A DNA stretch of 59,048 bases from Clostridia bacterium (GTDB taxonomy: Bacteria > Bacillota > Clostridia > UBA1212 > UBA1255), in NCBI GenBank assembly GCA_017560765.1, contig JAFZEI010000055.1:1-59048 (forward strand), read 5' to 3'. How positions within the stretch are numbered: the first letter of the stretch is position 1; each line of letters opens with the position of its first letter. The position numbers and the translations under genes are program-made. Shown one piece after another: positions 18,231 to 28,607 of this stretch. The notes beneath the pieces are model-generated. The model saw only the letters and a program-made list of their open reading frames with translations. It was not told where the DNA came from and ran no database searches.

Positions 18231-21013
18231 TTTAACAACCCTTTCAAATAATATCCCGTATAGGATTTGTCACATTTAATTATTTCCTCAGGCGTACCGG
18301 CGAAAATAACATTTCCGCCACCGTTACCGCCCTCCGGACCCATATCTATTATATAATCAGAGCATTTTATCAATTCTAAATTATGCTCTATAACAACAAC
18401 AGTATTACCATTGTCTACCAGCTTTTGTAAAATCTCCACAAGCTTTCTCACATCATCTGTATGAAGTCCCGTTGTAGGCTCATCCAGCACATAAAACGTT
18501 TTTCCCGTGCTGACCTTTGACAGCTCTGTGGCAAGCTTTACTCGTTGTGCTTCTCCTCCGGAAAGCGTGGTTGAAGGCTGTCCCAGCTTTATATACCCTA
18601 AACCAACCTCCTGCAGCGTAGAGATTTTTCTCTGTATCGTCGGAATATCCTTAAAAAACTCCACTGCATCATCTACCGTCATATCGAGAACATCAGAGAT
18701 ATTTTTCCCTTTGTATTTGATTTCCAATGTTTCTCTGTTGTATCGTTTTCCTTTACATACCTCACAAGGCACGTATACATCCGGCAAAAAGTGCATTTCT
18801 ATTTTTTTGATACCGTCTCCGTCACAAGCTTCGCATCGTCCACCCTTAGTATTAAAACTGAATCTGCCGCTTTTATAACCTCTTGCTCTGCTCTCCGGTA
18901 CTAAGGCAAACAAATCTCTTATAGCTGTAAATACTCCTACATACGTCGCAGGATTTGAGCGTGGTGTCCTGCCTATCGGAGACTGATCAATACAAACAAG
19001 CTTATCTATATTCTCCCTGCCCTCTATGGCCTTATATGAACCATCAGTGCAATATTCTTCGCCTATGCCTTTTACAAGCACTTGATTTACCAATGAGCTT
19101 TTTCCCGAGCCGGAAACTCCCGTCACGCAAATAAACTTTCCCAAGGGAAAATCTACGTTAACATTGCGTAGATTATTTATTTTAGCACCTTTTACGGTAA
19201 GTTTCAAATTGTTTCCGTTTCGTCTGGTCTGAGGTACTTCTATTTTCTTTTTACCGCATAAATACTGGCCTGTAATCGAATCCTTGCAATTCATTATTTC
19301 TTCCGGTGTGCCGGCTGCAATAAGCTCACCTCCGTGCACTCCTGCGGCAGGACCAATATCCACTATATAATCTGCTTGCCTCATCGTGTCCTCGTCATGC
19401 TCTACAACAATTAATGTATTACCTAGGTCTCTCAGGCCTTTTAATGCATTCAGCAGCTTATCGTTATCCCTTTGATGGAGTCCTATACTTGGCTCATCAA
19501 GTATATACAACACGCCCATAAGACCTGCCCCTATCTGTGTTGCAAGTCTTATTCTTTGCGACTCTCCACCTGACAGAGTACCCGAAGAACGTGAAAGTGT
19601 CAAATATCCCAAACCTACATTTTTTAAGAAGCCCAATCGCCCTTTTAATTCTTTGACAATAGCTTCTGCTATTATTGTTTTTTCTTGAGACAGCTTAAGG
19701 TTATTTACAAACTCCAAAGCCGCGTCCACCGACATTTCCGTAAACTCTGCAATATTTTTACCGCCCACAGTGAACGAGAGGGCATTTTCGTTCAGTCTTC
19801 TGCCTCCGCAGTGCGTACACACAGACTCTGTCATGTAATATTCTAAAGGATACATCTCTATATGACCTTGCATTTTACGTTGATATCTTGCATCAAGAGA
19901 TGATATCAATCCTTTATAACTTTCCCCGTCTCCGCAAATAATAATATCTTTTATATTATCAGGGTATTCGGCGAATTCTGTGTGCATATCAAATTGATAT
20001 TTCTTACTTAATTTTTCTATTATCTCCATTCTTTGTGATATGTTATAATCAAAAAGCATGGCCATTCCCAAATCATAAAATGTTCTGTGACCTATTCGCC
20101 CTGCAAAAAAACTTTTTTCAAACTGTTGAATTCTGCCGATTCCCGCACATTTCGGACATGCTCCCATAGGGCTGTTAAACGAAAACAGCTTAGGTGATAC
20201 CTCGGGCAAGCTTATGCCGCAATCGGGACATGCGTAATTACTGCTGAACATTATATCATAAGCCTCACTCTTTTCGCTTATATCAGATGCCGGTTCTGTA
20301 ACATTAGCTATTGCGATACCTGCTGCCAATGACAGTACCACCTCTAAAGAGTCGCTTATTCTGCCTTGCAAGCCTTCTCTTATAACGATTCTGTCCACAA
20401 CAACGTCAATATGGTGAATTTTATATCTGTCCAGTGTTATTTCCTCATCCAAAGGATAAATATCACCGTCAATACGTGCCCTTGAGTAACCTTTTTTTCT
20501 TAATGTTTCGAGTAATTTTGTATACTCACCTTTTCTTCCTCTTACCACCGGTGCCAGCAGTTGCACTTTGCTGCCTTCGGGCAACTGTAAAATACGGTCT
20601 GTCATTTGATCTATTGTCTGAGTAAAAATCGGCTTGCCGCATTTTGGGCAGTGCGGGTCTCCCGTTCTGGCGTACAAAAGTCTGAGGTAGTCGTAAATTT
20701 CCGTAACGGTACCTACTGTTGAGCGCGGGTTTTTAGAGGTAGTTTTCTGGTCTATGGAAATTGCCGGCGAAAGTCCGTCAATTCTGTCAACATCAGGCTT
20801 CTCCATCTGGCCTATAAACATTCGCGCGTAGGAAGACAATGACTCCATATATCTTCTTTGCCCTTCTGCGTAAATCGTTTCAAAGGCTAACGATGATTTT
20901 CCCGAACCGCTCAATCCGGTAAGCACCACGAGCTTGTCTCTGGGAATTTTGACATCTATATTCTTTAAATTGTTTTCTCTGGCTCCGTATACGGAAATAT
21001 ACTCTTCTTTCAT
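18227..21013 (-). CDS. uvrA: Excinuclease ABC subunit A
   Basis: UvrA recognises bulky DNA damage and loads UvrB in nucleotide excision repair. The 928 residues hold two ABC ATPase modules. Walker A motifs are GLSGSGKS (33-40) and GVSGSGKS in the second half, and both LSGGE signature motifs are present ([12 protein letters not shown] and [12 protein letters not shown]). CxxC zinc modules include [14 protein letters not shown] and CEACDGDG. It lies 15 bp after uvrB and its stop overlaps the clpE start. Confidence 0.97.
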   Translation of the reverse strand: MKEEYISVYGARENNLKNIDVKIPRDKLVVLTGLSGSGKSSLAFETIYAEGQRRYMESLSSYARMFIGQMEKPDVDRIDGLSPAISIDQKTTSKNPRSTVGTVTEIYDYLRLLYARTGDPHCPKCGKPIFTQTIDQMTDRILQLPEGSKVQLLAPVVRGRKGEYTKLLETLRKKGYSRARIDGDIYPLDEEITLDRYKIHHIDVVVDRIVIREGLQGRISDSLEVVLSLAAGIAIANVTEPASDISEKSEAYDIMFSSNYACPDCGISLPEVSPKLFSFNSPMGACPKCAGIGRIQQFEKSFFAGRIGHRTFYDLGMAMLFDYNISQRMEIIEKLSKKYQFDMHTEFAEYPDNIKDIIICGDGESYKGLISSLDARYQRKMQGHIEMYPLEYYMTESVCTHCGGRRLNENALSFTVGGKNIAEFTEMSVDAALEFVNNLKLSQEKTIIAEAIVKELKGRLGFLKNVGLGYLTLSRSSGTLSGGESQRIRLATQIGAGLMGVLYILDEPSIGLHQRDNDKLLNALKGLRDLGNTLIVVEHDEDTMRQADYIVDIGPAAGVHGGELIAAGTPEEIMNCKDSITGQYLCGKKKIEVPQTRRNGNNLKLTVKGAKINNLRNVNVDFPLGKFICVTGVSGSGKSSLVNQVLVKGIGEEYCTDGSYKAIEGRENIDKLVCIDQSPIGRTPRSNPATYVGVFTAIRDLFALVPESRARGYKSGRFSFNTKGGRCEACDGDGIKKIEMHFLPDVYVPCEVCKGKRYNRETLEIKYKGKNISDVLDMTVDDAVEFFKDIPTIQRKISTLQEVGLGYIKLGQPSTTLSGGEAQRVKLATELSKVSTGKTFYVLDEPTTGLHTDDVRKLVEILQKLVDNGNTVVVIEHNLELIKCSDYIIDMGPEGGNGGGNVIFAGTPEEIIKCDKSYTGYYLKGLLK

Positions 21014-21028
21014 GTTTTTCTCTCTTTT

Positions 21029-23104
21029 CTACTGAATTGCCTTCAAGGTTCTTATTGTATCTCGTATCATAGCTGCTTCTTCATATTTAAGCTCTCCTGC
21101 AGCCTCTGCCATTTTAAACGTAAGTTTTTCTATAAGCGTATCAAGCGGCATATTTTTCTCTTCTTCTGTTAAATTCATAACGTTTTTTAGTTTTGTTTCC
21201 GGAGCTTTATTACCTATTCTCCTGCCGTTTTTATCCACTCCGCCTGCGGCAATATCTTTTATCACATCGCCGGAATTCTCTTTTATTCTTGTAGAGTCTA
21301 TAACATCTCGTACACTCTTTACTACTGACTTCGGGATAATATTATGCTCTTTGTTATATTCGCTTTGAATTTTTCTTCGTCTGTTTGTTTCTTTTATTGC
21401 ATAATCCATAGACTCTGTTATATCGTCAGCATACATTATTACTCTGCCTTCTACGTTTCTCGCAGCTCTGCCCACCGTCTGAATAAGAGATGTTTCACTT
21501 CTTAAAAATCCTGCCTTGTCCGCATCAAGAATAGCTACCAAGGATACCTCAGGTAAATCAAGTCCCTCCCTTAAAAGGTTGATGCCTACCAACACATCGA
21601 ATTCGCCCGTTCTGAGGTCTTTGATTATTTCCATTCTCTCTATAGATTTAATATCAGAATGCAAATACCTGACTCTGATGCCCACATTCGAAAGGTACTC
21701 TGTAAGGCTCTCTGCCATTTTCTTTGTTAATGTTGTAACAAGAACTCTTTGATTCTTCTCTGTAACCAAACGAATTTCACCTATCAAATCATCAATTTGT
21801 CCCTCTACCGGCCTTACAACAATCTCCGGGTCTATAAGTCCCGTAGGTCTGATAACTTGCTCTACCACCTCAGAAGCGCGCTCTTTTTCGTATTTTGCAG
21901 GAGTTGCGCTGACATATATTATTTGATGAATCTTGTCCTCAAATTCATTAAATTTCAATGGTCTGTTGTCAAATGCGGAAGGCAACCTAAAGCCATATTC
22001 TACCAAAGCTTCTTTTCTGGCTCTGTCTCCGTTATACATTGCTCTTACTTGGGGAATGGTTGCATGTGACTCGTCTATAAACATTAGAAAGTCCTCCGGG
22101 AAGTAATCCATCAGTGTATACGGTGCGCTACCCGGTGCTCTGCCGCTTATATGGCGTGAATAATTTTCTATGCCGCTGCAGAATTTGGTTTCTTTCATAA
22201 GCTCCATATCATATCTTGTGCGCTTTTCAAGTCTGTATGCTTCAACTTCTCTGCCCTCGGCTTTTAATTGCTTAACACGTTCTTCCATTTCTTCTAAAAT
22301 GCCTGCAATGGCTCTGTCCATTTTTTCGTCTGTTGTGGCATAATGCGAAGCCGGAAAAATTGCGGCATGGGAAAGTGCGGCTTTTACAGTATAGTTGAGC
22401 GCGTCACATTCCGTAATGCGGTCAATTTCGTCTCCGAAGAACTCAACTTTTATGATGCTGTCGCTGCTTTCCGCAGGACGTATACTTAATGTATCTCCGT
22501 TTATACGAAATGTTCCTCTGCCTGAAAAATCTCCTGTATCTCTTGTATAATTCATAGATACAAGCTTTGCTGCCGCATCTCTTATTTCCATGTGCATACC
22601 CGGCCTTAATGAAAGCATAAGGTCTGTATAATCCTCCGGATCTCCAAGTCCGTAAATACATGAAACACTGGCTACAATAATAACGTCGCGCCTTTCAAAA
22701 AGTGCTGCTGTTGCGGAATGTCTCAGTCTGTCTATTTCGTCGTTTATGCTTGAGTCTTTTTCTATATACGTGTCTGATGCTGCTATATAAGCTTCAGGTT
22801 GATAATAGTCATAATATGAAATGAAAAATTCTACGGCATTATTTGGGAAAAATTCTTTGAATTCACTGCAAAGCTGCGCTGCAAGTGTTTTATTGTGTGC
22901 CAATATAAGCGTGGGTCTGTTCATTTTGGCTATAATATTAGCCATTGTGAATGTTTTACCGGAGCCTGTAACGCCAAGAAGAATTTGTTCTTTTAAACCA
23001 CTTTCCAAGCCGTCAACAAGTTTTTCTATTGCCTCCGGCTGGTCTCCCGTAGGTTTAAAAGGCGATACTAATTCGAATGCTTTCTGCTCGTATAACTCTG
23101 CCAT
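21029..23104 (-). CDS. uvrB: Excinuclease ABC subunit B
   Basis: UvrB is the damage-verifying helicase of nucleotide excision repair. From the ATG at 23104 it has 691 residues, with Walker A GVTGSGKT at 44-51 and the beta-hairpin region [11 protein letters not shown]. The helicase motifs include QTVGRAARN, and the C-terminus ends with a UVR segment. The open frame extends 29 codons further up, through the -10 box of the promoter, so that extension cannot be real. GAAGGA lies upstream; an in-frame GTG three codons earlier is an alternative start. I see no LexA-type operator in the upstream gap. Confidence 0.97.
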   Translation of the reverse strand: MAELYEQKAFELVSPFKPTGDQPEAIEKLVDGLESGLKEQILLGVTGSGKTFTMANIIAKMNRPTLILAHNKTLAAQLCSEFKEFFPNNAVEFFISYYDYYQPEAYIAASDTYIEKDSSINDEIDRLRHSATAALFERRDVIIVASVSCIYGLGDPEDYTDLMLSLRPGMHMEIRDAAAKLVSMNYTRDTGDFSGRGTFRINGDTLSIRPAESSDSIIKVEFFGDEIDRITECDALNYTVKAALSHAAIFPASHYATTDEKMDRAIAGILEEMEERVKQLKAEGREVEAYRLEKRTRYDMELMKETKFCSGIENYSRHISGRAPGSAPYTLMDYFPEDFLMFIDESHATIPQVRAMYNGDRARKEALVEYGFRLPSAFDNRPLKFNEFEDKIHQIIYVSATPAKYEKERASEVVEQVIRPTGLIDPEIVVRPVEGQIDDLIGEIRLVTEKNQRVLVTTLTKKMAESLTEYLSNVGIRVRYLHSDIKSIERMEIIKDLRTGEFDVLVGINLLREGLDLPEVSLVAILDADKAGFLRSETSLIQTVGRAARNVEGRVIMYADDITESMDYAIKETNRRRKIQSEYNKEHNIIPKSVVKSVRDVIDSTRIKENSGDVIKDIAAGGVDKNGRRIGNKAPETKLKNVMNLTEEEKNMPLDTLIEKLTFKMAEAAGELKYEEAAMIRDTIRTLKAIQ

Positions 23105-23161
23105 TTTTGTCACACATCCTTCCCCTGCTTTGCTTTGAAAAGCAAATTTGATTGAATGAGT

Positions 23162-23191
23162 ATTATACCACAAATAATATAATAACAGCAA
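23162..23191 (-). promoter_or_regulatory. Promoter for the uvrB-uvrA-clpE-helD-whiA run
   Basis: On the minus strand TTGCTG (23191-23186) is followed after 18 bp by TATAAT (23167-23162), with TGG directly before it giving an extended -10. Transcription would start about 50 nt before the uvrB ATG. Confidence 0.6.
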
Positions 23192-23282
23192 CCGAAATAT
23201 ACCATGCCGCGTTTTGTACTTTTTCTACGGAAAAGTTTCTCTCACCTCAAATTTTGTTAATGATTTTTTCAAGTACTTTTCT

Positions 23283-23311
23283 TTGACTGTACTCTGTAAA
23301 AATGTTATTAT
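23283..23311 (+). promoter_or_regulatory. Promoter of the LuxE/LuxC-type operon
   Basis: TTGACT (23283-23288) is followed after 17 bp by TATTAT (23306-23311), a near-consensus housekeeping promoter. It gives a leader of about 35 nt ending in the strong SD GAGGAGG before the ATG at 23352. No clear operator repeat is seen. Confidence 0.65.
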
Positions 23312-23351
23312 TTAATTACTTTCAAACTCACTTTGAGGAGGTTAATTAACT

Positions 23352-24470
23352 ATGACAGCAAGACAACAGCTAATAGAACTTCACGATGTTTATGATCATA
23401 AGGGTTCATCGGACATTTTCTTGGAAGCAATGCGTGATTGTATCAAGCATCACATTAAAAATAATCAGTTTTTTAGACAATATATGTCAAAAGAAGGATT
23501 TGATCCCGACACATTGCAAGCTGAGGATGATTTAAAAAGGATTCCCTTTATACATGCCAACTTCTTTAAGAAATACGAGGTACTCAGCGTACCGCGTGAA
23601 GATATAGTTTTTTATGCCACAAGTTCAGGAACAACAGGTCAAAAAAGTCAGATGTTTTTTGATAAAGACTCAAACGACTTCGGCAATGCAATGATAAAAA
23701 ACGAATTCAGATATTTTAACTTTTTATCAGACGAGTTGACCAATTATCTGCTCTTTACATACGAACCTGCTCAAACGAGTAAAAATTTGGGAACTGCACA
23801 AACAGATATGGGCTTACTTCAATATGCGCCTGTAAACGACACTTTCTTTGCACTCAGATATAATGGACAAGGTCACGATTTTGATGTTTACGGCACCATA
23901 AATGCACTCGAAGAATATGAAAAGCAAGGTCGTCCCGTTCGTATTTTCGGTTTCCCATCTTTCTTGTATTTCACACTCAAACAAATGAAAGATATTGGTC
24001 ACAGACCTCTCAAACTTAACAAAAAATCCATGACAATGCTCGGCGGCGGATGGAAAGGCTATGCCGATAAACAAATACAAAAATCAGAGCTATATGCACT
24101 TGCAGAAGAAATGCTCGGCATTCCGGAAGCAAATTGCCGTGACGGATACGGTTCTACCGAACATTCCGTACCATATTTTGAATGTCCGCACCATCACTTT
24201 CATATACCGGTTTACAGTAGGATGATAATCCGTGACGTAGAGACATTAGAGCCGCTTCCCTACGGAATGCCCGGTTTTGCCAACTTTATTACGCCTCACC
24301 TTATGAGTGTACCCGCAATTTCCGTACTTATGGGAGACATGGCTGTTTTACATGCTCCCGAAGAATGCGAATGCGGCATTCAAACTCCATATATGGAAAT
24401 AATCGGCAGAGCAGGTACAAGCAAAGGCAAGAGCTGTGCTATAACGGCAAGCGAACTTTTAAAACGCTGA
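23352..24470 (+). CDS. LuxE-type acyl-protein synthetase
   Basis: This 372-residue protein resembles LuxE, which adenylates a fatty acid and moves the acyl group to its own cysteine before LuxC reduces it. The ATP-binding loop SSGTTGQKS is at residues 91-99, and a GYGSTEHS-type motif follows in the second half. Two Cys/His-rich spots (ECPHHHFH and ECECG) may bind metal. Cys362 lies in GKSCAITASELLK at the C-terminus, where LuxE carries its acyl-accepting cysteine. It is the first gene of a five-gene operon, with GAGGAGG before the ATG. No luciferase genes accompany it, so the acid substrate is unknown. Confidence 0.85.
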   Translation: MTARQQLIELHDVYDHKGSSDIFLEAMRDCIKHHIKNNQFFRQYMSKEGFDPDTLQAEDDLKRIPFIHANFFKKYEVLSVPREDIVFYATSSGTTGQKSQMFFDKDSNDFGNAMIKNEFRYFNFLSDELTNYLLFTYEPAQTSKNLGTAQTDMGLLQYAPVNDTFFALRYNGQGHDFDVYGTINALEEYEKQGRPVRIFGFPSFLYFTLKQMKDIGHRPLKLNKKSMTMLGGGWKGYADKQIQKSELYALAEEMLGIPEANCRDGYGSTEHSVPYFECPHHHFHIPVYSRMIIRDVETLEPLPYGMPGFANFITPHLMSVPAISVLMGDMAVLHAPEECECGIQTPYMEIIGRAGTSKGKSCAITASELLKR

Positions 24471-24483
24471 GGAGGTTGTTTTT

Positions 24484-26949
24484 ATGGACGTTATTATTAA
24501 GGGTAAAAGAATACAAACAGACAAAAACAATTGTCTTAATAATGTAAACGAATGGATAAACGAAACACTATCACAAGACACTTTAAACGTAAGACGAGTA
24601 ATAAAAGCACTTGACGAATTGGGACAATATTTGATAAATAACAAAGAATTCCTTCTTCCCGAATTGTGCGAGTTAGGTTTTTCAACAGAGGAAGCAATTC
24701 AAATAAAAAAAGATTCTCTCGGTGTTTTGTCGGCCGATGAACTATTTAAAAAGATAAAAAGAGAGCTCGGCGGTATGCCGTTTGAAATCAACAGGTTAAG
24801 CTCTCGCGAAGACGAGTTCGAAGGATGGATGCCTGTAGGTGTTTTAGGTCACGTAACCAGTTCAAACGATGCTATGCTTCCATTTTTCAGTTCGGTTGAA
24901 GGTATTTTAACAGGCAACATTAACATCATAAAAACAGCTTCGACAGCACGAAAAGTGGCCATGACTATGATTGAAAAATTATGTGAGATTGACGAGACAT
25001 TGGCACCGTACTTTTATGTTTTCCCGTTTTCTTCAAAAGACGAGGCACTTTTAAAGGAAATGTTTGCACTTTGCAACGCAGTTGCTGTTTGGGGGTCTGA
25101 CGCTGCTACATCAGGCGTACGTAAACTCGCACCTGCCGGGGTTAAAATTATAGAATGGGGCAGCAGAATAAGTTTTGCATATTTTACAAAAAAAGGATAT
25201 ACAAAAGAAGCACTAAAAGGATTGGCAGAAGACGTGTGTGTCAACGACCAACAAGCTTGCAGCGCACCGCAAGTTGTTTATTTCGAAGCAGATAATAAAG
25301 AAGATCTCATTTCTTTTGCCGAAAGCTTTATGCAAATACTTCAAGAGGTATCTGACACATATCCTCTTCACCCCATGTCTCAAGCAGAGCACGCTGAACT
25401 TACGACTCAAAAACAACTTTGCTACTTAGACGAGATAATGGGCAAAGGGAAATTAATAGATGGCAAAGGTTGTCGAATCTTTGTAAGATTTGACGAGGAA
25501 TTGTGTGCATCTCCCCTTTTCCGTACTATTATTGTAAAACCAATTAAAAGAAATAATTTGATATCAATTTTAAGACCTTTTCGTTCTTATTTACAAAGTG
25601 TAGGTCTTGCGTGTGGCAAAGAAGAAATAGCACAATTAAGCAACCTCTTATACGCGGGTGGCGCAAGTAGAATTACCGAACCCGGACTAATGATGGGCGG
25701 TTACACAGGAGAGCCTCACGACGGAGTTCGTGCGATGACACAGTATCTCAAACGAGTAAGTCTTATTAACAACAATCTTCCCAAAGGCAGTATGTCTTTA
25801 TCTGAAATGCGCCCGATGGATATCGCGCCTTTTGAAAAAGGCACACCTCTTATGAACAAAAGCGACTTCCCTCAAATGCGCGAAATTTCCGACAAAGGTT
25901 ATCTTGTGTTAAAAAGCGGTGGCAGTTCAGGTAAGGCAAAATACGCACCGCACTCATATGACGATGCACAAACAACATACGATGAAACTGCACGCTTCAT
26001 AATAGCCGCAGGAGTAGATCCTAAAAAAGACATCTGTATGAATCTTTTCTATTCAGGTGGACTTTATGGCGGTTTCATAAGCATATATGAAGCATTAAAA
26101 AAAGCAGATGTCATACAGCTTCCCATGACTGCACAAAGTGATACAGAATTTGTAGTACAGGAAATAATTGCTAATAATGTAAATTTAATTATGGGTATGC
26201 CCACTTACATTCTTAAACTCTTCAGCGAGCAAAAAGAAGCTCTTCAAGAATATGCTCATATAGAAACAGTATTATACGGCGGCGAACATTTTGATCCTGC
26301 ACAAATAACATATTTAAAAGAAACATTCAATGTTCAAAGAGTTGCCTCACTTGTTTACGGTTGTAACGAAATAGGTTCTATGGGATATGTTTGCGAGCAT
26401 TGCGAAGGCAGCATTCATCATGTTGTTGCTACAAAATACCTTGAAATACTTAAATTAGACAAAGACGAGCCAGTTGAGCCGGGTGAAATCGGCAGATTGG
26501 TATGGACACCAAGAGATCAAGAAAACATCGAAATCAAGCGATACGAGATAGGCGATTTAGGCCGTTTTATCAATGAACCTTGCAAATGCGGCAGATTGGC
26601 GCCTCGTTTCGAGCTTTTGGGACGCTTTGGTGACATTTTTAAGTTTGCCACAAATTATGTCAATTACCAAAACATAAAAGCTATTTTCGCCAAAGAAATC
26701 GGCTATACGGGATGGCTTCAAATAGTTCTCAGCTACAACACCAAGGACAGCATGGAGATTCGCGTAGAAGATAATATTTCCGTATCCGAAGCAGAAACTC
26801 TCAGCGTATTAAAAGCGCACTCCCCCGAAGTTGCAGAAACACTCGATGACAACACCGGCAACATCAGAATAATCAAACAAAGCAAAGATACTTTTGAGCT
26901 CAGCACAGGCGGCGGCAAAGTCAGAAGTGTTATAGATTTGAGAAAATAA
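24484..26949 (+). CDS. LuxC-type acyl reductase fused to a PaaK-like adenylating domain
   Basis: This 821-residue fusion joins two activities. Residues 1 to about 430 look like LuxC, an aldehyde dehydrogenase-like reductase that turns a thioester into an aldehyde with NADPH. They include GHVTSSNDAMLPF and the nucleophile motif QACSAPQ with Cys259. Residues about 440-821 look like a phenylacetate-CoA ligase type (PaaK/CapK) adenylating domain, with the P-loop SGGSSGK at 478-484, YGCNEIGSMG, RYEIGDLGRF (686-695) and CKCGR. It starts 13 bp after the LuxE gene behind GAGG. The fusion suggests that activation and reduction occur on one polypeptide. The adenylating half is paralogous to the protein at 30013-31260. 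Confidence 0.85.
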   Translation: MDVIIKGKRIQTDKNNCLNNVNEWINETLSQDTLNVRRVIKALDELGQYLINNKEFLLPELCELGFSTEEAIQIKKDSLGVLSADELFKKIKRELGGMPFEINRLSSREDEFEGWMPVGVLGHVTSSNDAMLPFFSSVEGILTGNINIIKTASTARKVAMTMIEKLCEIDETLAPYFYVFPFSSKDEALLKEMFALCNAVAVWGSDAATSGVRKLAPAGVKIIEWGSRISFAYFTKKGYTKEALKGLAEDVCVNDQQACSAPQVVYFEADNKEDLISFAESFMQILQEVSDTYPLHPMSQAEHAELTTQKQLCYLDEIMGKGKLIDGKGCRIFVRFDEELCASPLFRTIIVKPIKRNNLISILRPFRSYLQSVGLACGKEEIAQLSNLLYAGGASRITEPGLMMGGYTGEPHDGVRAMTQYLKRVSLINNNLPKGSMSLSEMRPMDIAPFEKGTPLMNKSDFPQMREISDKGYLVLKSGGSSGKAKYAPHSYDDAQTTYDETARFIIAAGVDPKKDICMNLFYSGGLYGGFISIYEALKKADVIQLPMTAQSDTEFVVQEIIANNVNLIMGMPTYILKLFSEQKEALQEYAHIETVLYGGEHFDPAQITYLKETFNVQRVASLVYGCNEIGSMGYVCEHCEGSIHHVVATKYLEILKLDKDEPVEPGEIGRLVWTPRDQENIEIKRYEIGDLGRFINEPCKCGRLAPRFELLGRFGDIFKFATNYVNYQNIKAIFAKEIGYTGWLQIVLSYNTKDSMEIRVEDNISVSEAETLSVLKAHSPEVAETLDDNTGNIRIIKQSKDTFELSTGGGKVRSVIDLRK

Positions 26950-26970
26950 CAATAAGAAAAGGTTTTATTT

Positions 26971-28605
26971 ATGAATGATAAATATTTGTACAAACACAAT
27001 CCTATAGTTAAGCGAATATTTTTATCAATGCTCGCCCCTACTATTTTGATGAATTTGACAACCGCGATAGGCTCTGTTGCCGATACAATTATCATCGGGC
27101 AGTATTTAGATGATTTATCGCTGTCCGTTGTTACTTTTGCGACACCGATTTTCATGTTAATAAATACTTTCGCGGCACTTTTTGCCGTCGGAGGATGTAT
27201 CACAATGAGCATCGATGCCGGTAAAGGAGATAAAAAATCAGCCAATCAAGCATTCAGCTTATCCATCGAGCTGCTCTCTTTTATCGGTATTTTGTTTTTT
27301 TTCGCAGGTACATTTTTTAGCAATACCATTACCGGTTGGCTTGGTGCCAGCGGCGAAGTTTTCGGTTTGGTAGAACAATATTCACGTATTATTCTTATAG
27401 GCGGACCAGCTTTTGTTATAAATATCGGTTTGGCTTTTTTTGTACGTAACGATGGTCGTCCTACTCTTTCTATGATCGGAATGTTTTCTTCGATTATAGT
27501 GGACATCATTCTTAATTTTGTTTTTGTCGGCTATCTCGGCTACGGTGTATCAGGTGCGGCTTATTCGACTGTAATCGGTCAAATTGTGAGTATATCAATT
27601 ATCGCTACTCATTTCTTTTCCTCTGTAAATACATTAAAGTTCTATTTTACCTTAAATAAAAACATATGCCGTGTTATCAAAAACGGTGTAAGCTCTGCTC
27701 TCAATTTTGTTTATCAGTTTTTGATAATTCTTATTATGAACCATATTTTGGTAAAACTGGCTCCTGCAAACGGTGTTATTATTTATACCGTGGTATTTAA
27801 TTTATCTACCGTTTCACTTTCTGTGTTCGAAGGCATAAGCCAGACAATTCAGCCTATGATAAGTACATACTTTGGTGAAAAAAGCTTCAAAAACATTAAG
27901 GCAACACTTCGCTTGGCATTTATTACAATTTTGGTTATTTGCGGCAGTGTTACTCTCCTTTTGGAAATTTTCCCGCAGCTTGTCCCTATTATTTTCGGTA
28001 TTGATGATAGTGTTTTGATTCAAGAGTCCGCGGTAGCTGTTCGTATTTTTGCTACAAGCATGATAATAATGACGATTAATGTCGTTATCGGTTATTACTT
28101 ACAATCTACCGAAAAAACAACACTTTCGACAATTTTAGTCAGTCTGCGCTCTTTTGTTTTTTTACTTAGTTCAACCATTATTTTGGGGTTAATCTTTGGT
28201 ATAAACGGTATATGGACTTCATATACCATCGCAGAAGTATCAGCTTTCATTTTTATCGTATCTTTTCTCAGTGCAAAAAAAGCAAAAAACAGTATAAAAA
28301 CAGACGAAAACGGTATATACTGTTTAACCTTTAATTGTTCTGAAGACAAGTTAGAAGATTTTATATCATATGCGGAATCTTTCATTAAAAAAAATAATTT
28401 TTGCACAGAAGTTTGCGACAACGTATCCCATTACTTATCTATGCTAAAAGAATTTAGCGTTATTAAAAACAGTAAATTTATTGAAATTGAAATAAATAAT
28501 ATTGATAACAAAATCATTATCAGAGACAATCTAAAACGCACAACAATATCCGAAGATGCTCCGGTACTCGGATGGAACAGATTGTGTATTAAGCAAGGAG
28601 AATAA
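26971..28605 (+). CDS. MATE-family exporter with degenerate HATPase-like tail
   Basis: Residues 1 to about 445 form a twelve-helix MATE multidrug/metabolite exporter (N-terminus KRIFLSMLAPTILMNLTTA; family motif DTIIIGQYL). About 97 further residues follow (448-544). They resemble the anti-sigma-factor ATPase domain found at the end of some clostridial MATE proteins: the RDN-type strand IIIRDNLK is visible, but the N-box acidic residue and asparagine are not. The tail is therefore probably not an active kinase. The gene starts 21 bp after the reductase fusion and 2 bp separate it from the next gene. It probably exports the operon's product, but this is inferred from context only. Confidence 0.85.
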   Translation: MNDKYLYKHNPIVKRIFLSMLAPTILMNLTTAIGSVADTIIIGQYLDDLSLSVVTFATPIFMLINTFAALFAVGGCITMSIDAGKGDKKSANQAFSLSIELLSFIGILFFFAGTFFSNTITGWLGASGEVFGLVEQYSRIILIGGPAFVINIGLAFFVRNDGRPTLSMIGMFSSIIVDIILNFVFVGYLGYGVSGAAYSTVIGQIVSISIIATHFFSSVNTLKFYFTLNKNICRVIKNGVSSALNFVYQFLIILIMNHILVKLAPANGVIIYTVVFNLSTVSLSVFEGISQTIQPMISTYFGEKSFKNIKATLRLAFITILVICGSVTLLLEIFPQLVPIIFGIDDSVLIQESAVAVRIFATSMIIMTINVVIGYYLQSTEKTTLSTILVSLRSFVFLLSSTIILGLIFGINGIWTSYTIAEVSAFIFIVSFLSAKKAKNSIKTDENGIYCLTFNCSEDKLEDFISYAESFIKKNNFCTEVCDNVSHYLSMLKEFSVIKNSKFIEIEINNIDNKIIIRDNLKRTTISEDAPVLGWNRLCIKQGE

Positions 28606-28607
28606 TT

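Noticed and set aside
23105-23351. LexA operator controlling uvrB
   Set aside because: I looked for a GAAC-N4-GTTC-type site in the gap and saw none.
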